IMG/VR virus record: IMGVR_UViG_3300013093_000056
Coordinates: 1 to 55,927 of that record
From: a virus
Length of the DNA: 55,927 nucleotides
Strand: one strand, 5' to 3'
The notes under the pieces were generated by a model. It saw nothing but the letters and a program-made list of their open reading frames with translations. It had not been told where the DNA came from and did no database searches. The first letter of the stretch is position 1. Each line of letters opens with the position of its first letter. The position numbers and the translations under genes are program-made. Shown piece after piece: positions 21,571-31,430 of this stretch.

Positions 21571-23038
21571 TAATGTTCCTGTAAATAGAGATACTAATGC
21601 TCTTATTCAAAGAGGCGTAATTCAAAAACCTGGTTTCTATGGAAGTCAGGAATTAAAACCTTCTAACGATTCATTTAATGGTGCAGTAGATACATCTGCT
21701 CAACTAGCAGGATTTGCTAATTCATTAAAAACTGCTTCTGCTCCTCCTACAAACTATGTAAGAACTCCTAGCAATTATATTCTTACTACTTTGGAGAAAC
21801 AAACAATTACCAACAAATGTAATGAGCTTGCAGCAAATGGAGTTGTTCCATATGGAACATTAGAACAATTTTTCTATATTCTTGCAGCAAACCAAAGCTA
21901 TGATACATTGGTTCAAATTTCTGATGTCGTAGGAATACCAGAGCTTGCAGATGAAAACAATATTCAAAATATTGTTGCTATTTGTGCTATTCAAGATATC
22001 TACAAGGTTGGATATCTTTCACAAGGTGTTGCTTCTGTTAATAATGCATATGGAACACAATATTCTCAAGTTCAACAATATAGCGATCCTAATCAAGGAA
22101 GCTATGGTAGTGTTCTTTCTGCTGCTAACTTAGGAACCAATCTTGGTGTAATAGGAGCAGCATTGATTGGACAGGCTTATAATAACAATGGTTGGAGTGG
22201 TCCACTTGGACAATCACCAAGTTTATCGTTCAGTTCAATTACAGGTTCTATATCTAATTATCAAGGATTGGCTAATGGAACCCTTCCTCCTTCCACAATT
22301 AATTCATTATTAAATCCAGCAGCATCTATTCAACAATCAGCTTCTCTTGCAGGAGGATCTTTAATAGGAAGTCTGATTAATCAAACTCCTCTTGGCGGTG
22401 CTCTAGGACAATTTGGTTCTCTTGGTGGCATTGTTGCAGGTCTGCTGTTAGGAAGATCTGGTGGAAATGCATTGGGTGGCTATATGTCTCAGGTAGTTCT
22501 TGGACAAAGACTAACTACTTCCAAACTAGCAAATAATCCTATGTTGACTCCTCCATCATATGCAGGAAAAAGTTTCTTTGGAGAAGCTCCAGTTGCATTA
22601 CCTGCTGTTGATCAGGTGTTTTGTAGAAGAGTAGGTGCATTTGGAACTACACAAGGAGGAAATGGTGTAGTGTCTTTTGGATTGCAAAATTTCTCTTCAT
22701 ATGGAGGAACACAAACAATTGCATCTGTTGTTTCTAGAATGTTAACTGGAAATTCTACACCTCCTCCAACAAATACTTTTTATGGTCAACAAATTACCTC
22801 AATGACCAACAATATGACAAACGTGATGAACGTGCAACCTTCTACAAGTATTGAAATGAGAAGATCGGACCATTCTATTCCATTCATGTTAGCAATGAGT
22901 GCTGTTTCAGTAGGAGAAACATTCTCACCTTTTGGATCTTCTGCATTTACATCGGGATGGAAATTGGCCGCTTCTACTGCAAATGACGTCCAAAAATACA
23001 ATCCACAGTATTTACAAACATGTAGAACCTCGTTATAA
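21563..23038 (+). CDS. Unknown virion protein (491 aa), Gly/Ser-rich
   Basis: No recognised domain. The N-terminal 170 residues look globular and helical (LTTLEKQTITNKCNELAANGVV); the middle is Gly/Ala/Ser/Leu-rich with two hydrophobic stretches (GVIGAALIGQAY and GGIVAGLLLGRSGGNALGGY). Such stretches could pack in the baseplate or insert in membrane during DNA delivery; neither is shown. It lies between the spike gene and gp25, overlapping the former by 8 bases and ending 7 bases before the latter, so it is almost certainly a tail component. Confidence 0.7.
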   Translation: MVDNVPVNRDTNALIQRGVIQKPGFYGSQELKPSNDSFNGAVDTSAQLAGFANSLKTASAPPTNYVRTPSNYILTTLEKQTITNKCNELAANGVVPYGTLEQFFYILAANQSYDTLVQISDVVGIPELADENNIQNIVAICAIQDIYKVGYLSQGVASVNNAYGTQYSQVQQYSDPNQGSYGSVLSAANLGTNLGVIGAALIGQAYNNNGWSGPLGQSPSLSFSSITGSISNYQGLANGTLPPSTINSLLNPAASIQQSASLAGGSLIGSLINQTPLGGALGQFGSLGGIVAGLLLGRSGGNALGGYMSQVVLGQRLTTSKLANNPMLTPPSYAGKSFFGEAPVALPAVDQVFCRRVGAFGTTQGGNGVVSFGLQNFSSYGGTQTIASVVSRMLTGNSTPPPTNTFYGQQITSMTNNMTNVMNVQPSTSIEMRRSDHSIPFMLAMSAVSVGETFSPFGSSAFTSGWKLAASTANDVQKYNPQYLQTCRTSL

Positions 23039-23041
23039 ATA
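23034..23041 (+). promoter_or_regulatory. TATAAATA octamer before gp25 (doubtful)
   Basis: Exact late octamer, but it overlaps the stop codon of the preceding gene and ends only 4 bases before the gp25 start, so transcription would begin inside gp25. It could serve gp6 and later genes or be chance. Confidence 0.25.
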
Positions 23042-23045
23042 TTAG

Positions 23046-23435
23046 ATGGCAACAAACAGTTTATATTCAGATATACCAACTAACTTTGACATCCATCCTA
23101 TCAAAGAGGATTTGGTAACGATAACTGATGATGTTGCCGTAAAAAGATCAATTCGTAATCTAATACTAACTGATCCTTTTGAGAGATTCTACAATCCTCA
23201 ATTAGGTTCAGGAGTAAGGAAGAGTTTATTTGATAATATAAGTTCTGATACTGAATTTACTTTAAAAAAATACATAACTGAAACTATTGTTAATTATGAA
23301 CCAAGAGCCAATTTGATTGCTGTAAATGTTACTGCTTTACCAGATCAAAATGCTTACAGTGCTACTATAATATTCTCGATCAACAACAATGTTAATCCAA
23401 TAACATTAAATCTAATATTAAAAAGAGTAAGATAA
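23046..23435 (+). CDS. 25: Baseplate wedge, gp25-like
   Basis: gp25 is the conserved sheath-initiator wedge protein, distantly related to tail lysozymes but non-enzymatic. Typical segments: VKRSIRNLILTDPFERFYNPQLGSGV, then FDNISSDTEFTLKKYI, and VNYEPRANLIAVNV carrying the invariant EPR motif. Length 129 against 132 aa in T4. It shares its last base region with the gp6 start (overlap at 23435). Confidence 0.95.
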   Translation: MATNSLYSDIPTNFDIHPIKEDLVTITDDVAVKRSIRNLILTDPFERFYNPQLGSGVRKSLFDNISSDTEFTLKKYITETIVNYEPRANLIAVNVTALPDQNAYSATIIFSINNNVNPITLNLILKRVR

Positions 23436-25225
23436 TGGCAAATACTGGCTTTCTTGATGTATCGTTGTTAAGTTTTGATGGAATTAAAAACAACCTAAAA
23501 ACGTTTTTAAGTTCTCAAGCTCAATTTCAAGATTACAATTTTGAAGGATCAAACCTTGGTGCGTTAATTGATATTCTTGCATACAACACATACTATAATT
23601 CTTTCTATGTTAACATGGTTGGAAGTGAGATGTTTTTGGATTCATCTCAGCTTCGAAGCTCAATAGTTTCCCATGCAAAAGAATTGAATTATACTCCAAG
23701 ATCTAGAACATCTGCATCAGCATTGGTTACTTTTGCAATTAATACAGGAACAGATAGTCCTGTTAACGTAACCATTCCACCTTTCTTTACATCTACTGCA
23801 ACAGTGGATGGTGTAAAAATGTACTATTCTACAGATGGTGCTATTACAATTAATCAAAATGCTCAGGGACAATATATAAGTCCTCCAACCTACATTTATG
23901 AAGGTGTTTTGGTATCTGAATATTTTACAGTTGATGGATCTACAAGATACATTATGAATTCTGAATATGTTGATTCTACTAGTATCAATGTTACTGTAAT
24001 TAATTCATCGACAGATTCTACAAATACCGTATATAATATGGCAACTTCTTTATACGGACTTACACCACTTTCACAAGTATACTTTGTTCAAGGATATGGT
24101 GACAACCAATATGAAATTATATTTGGTGATGGTACATTAGGAAAAGCTCTTGCTAATGGTAACATTGTAAATGTAACTTATCGCTCAACAAATGGTGAAT
24201 TGGGTAACAAAGCTTCTTCATTTACTCCAACAACAACAGTTGGTTTGTATCCTGTCGCTGTAAGTACAATTACTCCTGCTCAAAATGGTTCTGAAAGAGA
24301 ATCAGATGATTCTATTAAGTTCAATGCACCTCGCCATTTTACAACACAAAACAGAGCTGTCACAGCAGATGACTATTACAATCTTCTTCTAGAAAATTAT
24401 CCACAAATTAAAACACTTTATGTTTATGGAGGAGAGGATGCAACACCTCCTCAATATGGTACTGTTATCATAAGCATTATTCCATATGGAAATGCTCCAA
24501 CTATTTCCAATGAACTAAAGGCTAATATGATTTCGTTCCTTAAGACAAAAAGTATTACAACAATTCCTGTAATTGTAGATCCAGAATATTTGTATGTTGA
24601 AATTGTATCTACTGTAAGTTATAACCCATCATTGACTACACTAAGTGCTTCACAACTACAATCAGAAGTACTCAACCAAATTATTAACTATGATACAACA
24701 TATCTTACAGATTTTGGTAATGATTTAAGAAAATCTAAATTGACATCAATGATTGATGTTGCAGATCCGTCAATTATCAGTAACCAAACTTATCTAAGAG
24801 CAATCTATAAAATTGCTCCTACTATTGGTGTATCATCTACAATTACTTTCTCATTTGGTAACCAACTAAACAGACCATTCTTAAGAGCATATGCTTTAGG
24901 TGAAGAAGAAACAGTAAGAAGTGATTTCTTCTCGTACTATCAAAATGGAGTATTGTATTCTGCAAGAATTGCTGATGATGGTCAGGGAACATTGATTATC
25001 TATTATTATACTGCACAAGGGACTAAGATTGTTCTCAATTCTAATATAGGAACTGTTAACTACCAAACTGGTGATATGCAATTTACATTTACACCATACA
25101 ATTATGTCAATATAATTAACTTCTATGCAATCACATACTATGATGATATTGTTGTCACTGCAAACAAATATCTAAAAATTGACTATACCAACGTTAATGT
25201 AACCATGACTGTGTTTAAACAATAA
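23435..25225 (+). CDS. 6: Baseplate wedge, gp6-like
   Basis: gp6 (gpJ-like) dimers form the wedge ring. LLSFDGIKNNLKTFLSSQAQFQDYNFEGSN at the N-terminus and LIDILAYNTYYNSFYVNMVGSEMFLD are family signatures; EIIFGDGTLGKAL and the central RAVTADDYYNLLLENYPQIKTLYVYGGED match the gpJ core. 596 aa against 660 in T4. It ends where the gp7-like gene begins (1-base overlap). Confidence 0.93.
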   Translation: MANTGFLDVSLLSFDGIKNNLKTFLSSQAQFQDYNFEGSNLGALIDILAYNTYYNSFYVNMVGSEMFLDSSQLRSSIVSHAKELNYTPRSRTSASALVTFAINTGTDSPVNVTIPPFFTSTATVDGVKMYYSTDGAITINQNAQGQYISPPTYIYEGVLVSEYFTVDGSTRYIMNSEYVDSTSINVTVINSSTDSTNTVYNMATSLYGLTPLSQVYFVQGYGDNQYEIIFGDGTLGKALANGNIVNVTYRSTNGELGNKASSFTPTTTVGLYPVAVSTITPAQNGSERESDDSIKFNAPRHFTTQNRAVTADDYYNLLLENYPQIKTLYVYGGEDATPPQYGTVIISIIPYGNAPTISNELKANMISFLKTKSITTIPVIVDPEYLYVEIVSTVSYNPSLTTLSASQLQSEVLNQIINYDTTYLTDFGNDLRKSKLTSMIDVADPSIISNQTYLRAIYKIAPTIGVSSTITFSFGNQLNRPFLRAYALGEEETVRSDFFSYYQNGVLYSARIADDGQGTLIIYYYTAQGTKIVLNSNIGTVNYQTGDMQFTFTPYNYVNIINFYAITYYDDIVVTANKYLKIDYTNVNVTMTVFKQ

Positions 25226-26874
25226 TGATTACTGAACTTAAAAATATAGCTCCTTTTGTACAACAGCAATTTCCTGCATTTTATCAGGAAGAAGGACCCA
25301 ACTTTGTTCAATTTGTAAAAGCATATTATGAGTGGTTAGATCAACAAGGTCCTACTTCCTATGGAAGAAATCTATTAGAAACAACAGATATTGATACAAC
25401 TGCTCAACAATTTATATCTCATTTTATCAATGATTACATGCATGGTATACCTCTTTCAATTGTCTCAAATCCAAGATTATTGGAAAAACATATTCTTGAT
25501 GTTTATAGAGCAAAAGGATCAATTGAGGGATTAAAGCTTCTTTTTAGATTACTTTATAATCTAGATGTTAATATCAATTTACCCTACAAGGATGTATTAA
25601 GATCATCTGATGGACAATGGGTAAGAAATGCATACATTGAAGTAGAATTTAGAGATTCTAATTTTAGTTATTCTCAAAGAACTATAAAAGGTGCGATTTC
25701 AGGAGCAACTGCGTTTGTTACAAATCCAGCTAAAATCTATACTAGCAAACAAATAGTTTCTGCATTTTATGTCACCAACATTCAAAATGGATCAACAGGT
25801 TCTCCATTTATTGTAGGCGAATATTTACTTTATGATGGATTGGATATTAGACAAGCTACGTTTATTAAAGGATCACCTGTAAGTGCTACGGTAACAGGAT
25901 CTTCAATCAACAATGCTTTGAGTGATAATTTAGTTTCTATAACAGGGAGAGGTGAAGGCCTTTCGTTCAACGTAGCAACATTAGTAAATCCTTCTTTACT
26001 AAATGGATATATTACTTTTGGAATTGTTGATGGTGGTTTTGGTTACACAAATAATTCAATAGTTAATATTTCGTATCTTGGTGCATCTACAGGATCTGGT
26101 GCCTCATTTTATGTAAAACAGCTTTCTAATGTTGTACCATTCAGATATAATACAAACTTACTGGATCCTAACCACGATAATTATCAAATGAATATGTTGA
26201 TTAGTGCATCAAACTATGGAGCTAATCTTCTTCTTGCTAATTCTCAATCTGTTATTGGTAATGCTCTGACAGACGCTAATTTAAATATTGGAACTATTGC
26301 AGCTCTTGGTGGATTGACGTCAGGTGATCATAACTACAATGGTTCTGTATATCCATATGTTTACGATTCAAGAATTTTAGGTTATGGTATCCCAGATGCA
26401 AATGGAAATTTCTGGGGAAACAATGCTGTAATATTTGGAAATCCAACTACAGGAAATGGTATTATAGGATCTGTCGAATTACAATCTTCTGGTTTTGGAT
26501 TCAATAAACAAAATCAAAAAGTGACTTTCTTAAACCAAAACAATACACAATTACAATCAACGTTGACACTTAATATTGGTGCTATTGGATATGAAGCTGG
26601 TCAATGGATTGATACAAGTGGATTCTTAAATTCAGACAAATACTTGACAGACAGTTATTATTATCAGCAATTCTCTTATGAATTACAACTAGAAAAATCA
26701 CTAGATAAATATATCGATGTGCTAAAACAAGTTATGCATCCAGTAGGAAATAAGGTGTTTGGTCAGCCAGTAATTTCAGATAGTAATTACCTTAATATTA
26801 ACTTGGCTTATGAAGAAACAGCTTATACACAACCTTCTGGTCGTACAACCGTAACAGTTATAACTTACCCTTAA
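25225..26874 (+). CDS. Baseplate wedge, gp7-like (tail protein I-related N-terminus)
   Basis: The N-terminus ITELKNIAPFVQQQFPAFYQEEGPNFVQFVKAYYEWLDQ and YRAKGSIEGLKLLFRLLYN are typical of the wedge protein that follows gp6 in T4-like cyanophages, with a tail-protein-I-like helical domain. The remainder (about 130-549) is beta-rich and repetitive. Position gp25-gp6-X-gp8 corresponds to gp7, but at 549 aa it is about half of T4 gp7 (1032 aa), hence no symbol is given. The next gene starts 13 bases after its stop. Confidence 0.75.
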   Translation: MITELKNIAPFVQQQFPAFYQEEGPNFVQFVKAYYEWLDQQGPTSYGRNLLETTDIDTTAQQFISHFINDYMHGIPLSIVSNPRLLEKHILDVYRAKGSIEGLKLLFRLLYNLDVNINLPYKDVLRSSDGQWVRNAYIEVEFRDSNFSYSQRTIKGAISGATAFVTNPAKIYTSKQIVSAFYVTNIQNGSTGSPFIVGEYLLYDGLDIRQATFIKGSPVSATVTGSSINNALSDNLVSITGRGEGLSFNVATLVNPSLLNGYITFGIVDGGFGYTNNSIVNISYLGASTGSGASFYVKQLSNVVPFRYNTNLLDPNHDNYQMNMLISASNYGANLLLANSQSVIGNALTDANLNIGTIAALGGLTSGDHNYNGSVYPYVYDSRILGYGIPDANGNFWGNNAVIFGNPTTGNGIIGSVELQSSGFGFNKQNQKVTFLNQNNTQLQSTLTLNIGAIGYEAGQWIDTSGFLNSDKYLTDSYYYQQFSYELQLEKSLDKYIDVLKQVMHPVGNKVFGQPVISDSNYLNINLAYEETAYTQPSGRTTVTVITYP

Positions 26875-26887
26875 TAGTAGAATAATA

Positions 26888-28387
26888 ATGTCAGGTATTT
26901 TTAATAATAACATTCTAAGTAAGTTTGTTTCTCAAATGATTGAGGATGTCAACTATCCTTATTCAAATTACTATATCACTTTTGGTAAATTTAACAATTG
27001 GCCAGATGACTCAAATCCTCCTGTTCCAAACACAAGCATTCAATCATCATTTTATGATGTAAGCTCTAATATGCTTGTTGGTAAAAAACTAGCTCCAACA
27101 GATTTTGCATACATGGCCAACAAGTATGTTTGGTCAAGTGGAACAGTGTATAATTACTATACTCATACTGATCCTGCAATCTTTAGCGAACAATATTATG
27201 TCGTAACAAGTAAGAATAGAGTTTATAAATGCTTGTTTAATAACTTTGGTGCTCCATCTACAGTAGAACCATCATTGACATTGAACACAGGTGACTTTAA
27301 TACAGCTGATGGATACAAATGGAAATATCTTTATTCAATTGATAGTTTAAGTAACAAAAAGTTTACAACTACAACTTACATACCTATTATCCCAAACCAA
27401 TCAGTTACTAACTTTGCTGAAAATGGTGCAATACATGTATTGTTGGTGGATAATCCTGGCCAAGGTTACATTTCTGCAAATGGTAGTATTGTTAGTACAA
27501 TTGATACTCAGACATTCCAAATCTCTAATAGTGGTTCTTCTAGTATTTCTGGATCTTACAATGGATCTACGATGTACATCTATGGAGGAAGTGGACTTGG
27601 AGCGACCTCTACAGTTACAAATTATGTTGTAAATACTACTGGCAAGTTTGTATTCACAAACAGTTCAATTCCTGGAACTGATAGTACTTCGTTGTTTTCT
27701 ATTACACCAAGAGTTAGCGTAGTAGGTGATGGTCAAAACCATAGAGCTCTAACAACTGTGGATCCAACAACTGGTTCTATAACTGGTATACAAGTTATTA
27801 AAAGAGGTACTGGTTATTCTTTTGCTAATGTGGCAATTGTTGCAAATTCCAATTTTGGTAATGGTGCAACTGCTCATGCTATTATTTCACCTCCAGGTGG
27901 TCATGGTTCAAACACAATTTCAGAAATGGGTTGTACAACACTTGGTATTTCTATGACAACTACACAAGGTGATAACTTTCCATCTTGGTTAACATATAGA
28001 CAAATTGCACTTGCTTATAATCCTACTGCTTCTGCTAATGCAACAACATTCCAAGATGCAACTTTCAATCAAATGACTAATATGGGTGTATTGGTTGCTC
28101 AAAGTCTTTTAAATACTGGCGAAGTAATCAAAGGATTCAATAGCGGTGCAACTGCCACTATTGCATATATGAATACAACTAGCATGTATGTTCTTGGAGA
28201 TGTTGGTTCGTTTACACCATATGAATCTATTACATCATTATCATCTGGTAAAACTATTATTATTTCTACTATAAATACTAAACAATTGGTACCTAACTCT
28301 GCACAAATTCTTTATTATAAGAATATTCAACCAATTAGCAGACAAGGAATCAATTCAGAAGAAGTAAAGCTGTACTTTAATTTTTAA
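26888..28387 (+). CDS. 8: Baseplate wedge, gp8-like
   Basis: The N-terminal 160 residues carry gp8 features: YYITFGKFNNWPDDSNPPVPN, then VWSSGTVYNYYTHTDP and YYVVTSKNRVYKCLFNNFGAPSTVEPSL with GYKWKYLYSI. An inserted beta-rich region follows, containing a repeated RGTGYSFANVAIVANS-like element; the C-terminus returns to LYYKNIQPISRQGINSEEVKLYFNF, the conserved gp8 end. At 499 aa it is longer than T4 gp8 (334 aa) because of the insertion. Confidence 0.88.
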   Translation: MSGIFNNNILSKFVSQMIEDVNYPYSNYYITFGKFNNWPDDSNPPVPNTSIQSSFYDVSSNMLVGKKLAPTDFAYMANKYVWSSGTVYNYYTHTDPAIFSEQYYVVTSKNRVYKCLFNNFGAPSTVEPSLTLNTGDFNTADGYKWKYLYSIDSLSNKKFTTTTYIPIIPNQSVTNFAENGAIHVLLVDNPGQGYISANGSIVSTIDTQTFQISNSGSSSISGSYNGSTMYIYGGSGLGATSTVTNYVVNTTGKFVFTNSSIPGTDSTSLFSITPRVSVVGDGQNHRALTTVDPTTGSITGIQVIKRGTGYSFANVAIVANSNFGNGATAHAIISPPGGHGSNTISEMGCTTLGISMTTTQGDNFPSWLTYRQIALAYNPTASANATTFQDATFNQMTNMGVLVAQSLLNTGEVIKGFNSGATATIAYMNTTSMYVLGDVGSFTPYESITSLSSGKTIIISTINTKQLVPNSAQILYYKNIQPISRQGINSEEVKLYFNF

Positions 28388-28396
28388 GGACCAATA

Positions 28397-31300
28397 ATGG
28401 CTACTCTACAAACAAATTTTAATGTTGCTCCATATTATGATGACTTTGATCCAAACAAGCAGTATTACAGAATATTGTTTCGTCCAGCCACAGCTGTCCA
28501 AGCAAGAGAACTAACTCAGCTTCAATCAATTCTTCAAAATCAAATTTCTGTATTTGGTTCCAGCATTTACCAAGATGGGACAATTATTTCTGGATGTGGA
28601 TTTACACAGTATCCTAATATTCCACAAGTAAAATTCAAGGACAGTAACACAACTACATTAGATTTTGGTGTACTTACATTGAATCATTCTGATCTAGCAA
28701 ATGCAAATATGCTAGTTTCTAACACCACAGGTGTAAGAGCCGTAGTATTTAGAGCTTTCAATGGAGCAGAATCTGCTGTTAATGCAGGTTTAGCAGATAC
28801 CAACAGAGCTTATATTCAATACCTTACTACTGGTAATAATGCTGGTGTTCAAGTTTCTACTTTTAATACGACAAGTGAACAGATTGATGTTTATTCACCA
28901 GCACAAGATTATATGGGTCCTCTTGTAGCAGCAAACAAACTAGGATCAATTTATACTCTTTCATCAAATGCTACTGTTAATGCACTAGGTGTTGGATATG
29001 GTATTCATTTGGCTCAAGGTCAAATCTATCAAAAAGGATTTTTCCTAAAAACAAATCCTGATAATTTTATCATAAGAGAGCATGTTTCAAATGCTGTTGG
29101 AATCAAGGTAGGATTCAGTACTCAAGAATATATTGTACAACCATCAGCTGATCCTTCACTATACGACAATTCAATTGGTAGCGTTAACTATAGTGCTCCA
29201 GGAGCTCACAGATTACAACTTGTTCCCACTGCTGTTTACTATGATTCATCCAATACACTAGTATCTGTCCCTACTGGATTCCTTCCAGTTCTTGATTTTA
29301 GTGGCGGTCCTGGTACTCCTGTTACTTCTAATCCAGATCCTCAATTGGCAGCAATTGGTGATATCATGGCAAAGAGAACATTTGAGGAATCAGGTGACTA
29401 TGTTGTTACGCCATTCCAAATTGATGTCACTTCTCACGAATCAAACAACCAATTGTTTTATTATGGATTGACTCCAGGTATTGCATATGTTGACGGTTAT
29501 AGAGTAGAACTTCTTTCAACAAAGAAGGTAGCTGTTCCTAGAGCTATTACTACTGATTGGCAAGGCAATCAAAAAGTTACTGCTAACTTCGGTAATTATA
29601 TTAGACTTAGAAACGTAGCAGGTACATTTGATATTGGTAACCTTCAAGAAATTACATTCTATAGTGCAAACCAAAATATTCTAAGTCTTAATAACACTAT
29701 GAATAATCCATTGGGTAATCCTGTTGGAAAAGCAAACATTAGAGCTATTAACTATAGCACAATCAGCTCTACTCAAAATTATAAGGGCTTCCCTACAGGT
29801 GAAATGTTGGCTTATATTTTCAACGTAAGAATGAACCAAGGTTCTTCTTTTGCTGCAAACGCAAAAAGCATATTTGCTACAGGTTCTACTGGAGGAAACT
29901 TTGGTGCAGTATGGGGTGATCTTGTACCAAATGCAATCACAGGTCAATCAGAAATTCTAGAACCTACCAATGGACTGTTAATTTATAATACAGGTTTGAC
30001 TGGTGTAAAGAGCTTAACAAGTAATACTGGTGTTAATGTTACAAACTATATCTATAGAGTAACACAAACTACTGCAATGACAAGAAGTGGTGGTGGAGCT
30101 GCTGCTAACTTTACTGCTCCTTATGATACTTATAATTACGGTCTAGGAGCACTTTCAGTATCTAACGAAACTGCTGTAAACTTAATGTTTGCGCAAGATA
30201 CAGAATCTAACCCAGTTCTTACACCTTCATCTTCTCCAACAATTAATACACATTGTGTTGGATCTCAAGGTATTTCATCTACTACATCTAATATTAACTT
30301 CTTAGACACTTCATTCAATTATTCTTCTCTTTCTAGCAATGCTTATATGAGAGCAGGAGCAGGTGTAAAACTATACTATAACAATGGATCTGGTGTTACA
30401 AATTCTATTCATACTATTGTTTCTATCAATAGTGCTAATAGTATGACAGTATATCCTGCTTTGACTGGAATACCGGTAGCTAACACTATTACAATTTCTA
30501 AGTGGTTTAAAAAGGGTACATATGTAGATTTCTCTGGTAGCGGAAACTCTATCATTATGACTTCTTCTACAACTTGTACTGCAAACGTATCGTTTGATCC
30601 TCTTACTGGTCAATCATATTCTTTTAATCTCCAAATGCCTCTATCAAAGGCATCTGCTCTTCCAATTCAAAAAGTTCCTAACAAAGGAATTTACGTTGCA
30701 ATCAACTGCGCATCACATTGGGCTGGATCTGCTGGTCCATGGAATCTAGGATTGCCAGATGTATACAGTATTTCTAACATATATGTAGGAAGCACTTTTG
30801 ATATTGCAAATCCAGATAAAACTGGTTGGTTCCAATTGAATCCTAACCAATCAGATACTGCTTACAACCTTTCACAATTAAACTTGCTTCCTCAGTATAA
30901 AGGTTACATTAATTCATCTTCTAGAATTCTTGTTAAGTTGAATAGTTTTACAGCAAATGTCTCTACAACAAAAGCAGGATTTTTCTCTATTGATTCTTAT
31001 CCTATCGATGATGCAAATACAGCAAATACTCAAGCAATTCAAACAGCACAAATTCCTGTATACAATTCTGTTTCAGGATTAATATATGATCTTAGAAATT
31101 GGATTGATTTTAGACCTGTTTTTGCTAATACTGCTGTAGTAACAAACGTATTTTCTTCTGCTACAATTAATCCTGCAAATAATAATTCAGTATTTGTCAC
31201 AGGTGGTAATCCAATAGCAATTGAACCTAATGCTAATTTCGTATACAATGTTCTTTATTACCTTCCAAGAATTGACAATTTGGTTATTAATAAAGATGGT

Positions 31301-31429
31301 ACATTAGATACCAAGTTTGGAACACCTTCACTTAACCCTGTACCTCAATCAATAAATACATCTGGATTAAAGGTAGCAACTATCAGCGTTCCTCCTTATC
31401 CTTCATTAACATTTACAGAAGCGCAGTAA
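28397..31429 (+). CDS. DUF4815-type baseplate protein, N-terminal part (1010 aa)
   Basis: Opens with ATLQTNFNVAPYYDDFDPNK followed by YYRILFRPATAVQARELTQLQSILQNQISVFGSSIYQDG, the recognisable start of DUF4815 structural proteins found after gp8 in T4-like marine phages. The rest is a long series of beta domains. In homologues I recall, this region continues into an IGxLDxRIxNLEYYT segment; here that segment begins the next gene after a stop and one extra base (TAA T ATG), so the protein appears split into two polypeptides. Function: peripheral baseplate or fibre attachment, by position. Confidence 0.8.
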   Translation: MATLQTNFNVAPYYDDFDPNKQYYRILFRPATAVQARELTQLQSILQNQISVFGSSIYQDGTIISGCGFTQYPNIPQVKFKDSNTTTLDFGVLTLNHSDLANANMLVSNTTGVRAVVFRAFNGAESAVNAGLADTNRAYIQYLTTGNNAGVQVSTFNTTSEQIDVYSPAQDYMGPLVAANKLGSIYTLSSNATVNALGVGYGIHLAQGQIYQKGFFLKTNPDNFIIREHVSNAVGIKVGFSTQEYIVQPSADPSLYDNSIGSVNYSAPGAHRLQLVPTAVYYDSSNTLVSVPTGFLPVLDFSGGPGTPVTSNPDPQLAAIGDIMAKRTFEESGDYVVTPFQIDVTSHESNNQLFYYGLTPGIAYVDGYRVELLSTKKVAVPRAITTDWQGNQKVTANFGNYIRLRNVAGTFDIGNLQEITFYSANQNILSLNNTMNNPLGNPVGKANIRAINYSTISSTQNYKGFPTGEMLAYIFNVRMNQGSSFAANAKSIFATGSTGGNFGAVWGDLVPNAITGQSEILEPTNGLLIYNTGLTGVKSLTSNTGVNVTNYIYRVTQTTAMTRSGGGAAANFTAPYDTYNYGLGALSVSNETAVNLMFAQDTESNPVLTPSSSPTINTHCVGSQGISSTTSNINFLDTSFNYSSLSSNAYMRAGAGVKLYYNNGSGVTNSIHTIVSINSANSMTVYPALTGIPVANTITISKWFKKGTYVDFSGSGNSIIMTSSTTCTANVSFDPLTGQSYSFNLQMPLSKASALPIQKVPNKGIYVAINCASHWAGSAGPWNLGLPDVYSISNIYVGSTFDIANPDKTGWFQLNPNQSDTAYNLSQLNLLPQYKGYINSSSRILVKLNSFTANVSTTKAGFFSIDSYPIDDANTANTQAIQTAQIPVYNSVSGLIYDLRNWIDFRPVFANTAVVTNVFSSATINPANNNSVFVTGGNPIAIEPNANFVYNVLYYLPRIDNLVINKDGTLDTKFGTPSLNPVPQSINTSGLKVATISVPPYPSLTFTEAQ

Positions 31430-31430
31430 T

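Noticed and set aside
23034-23041. Exact TATAAATA as the gp25 promoter
   Set aside because: Transcription would begin at or inside the gp25 start codon; kept only as a doubtful site, possibly for downstream genes.
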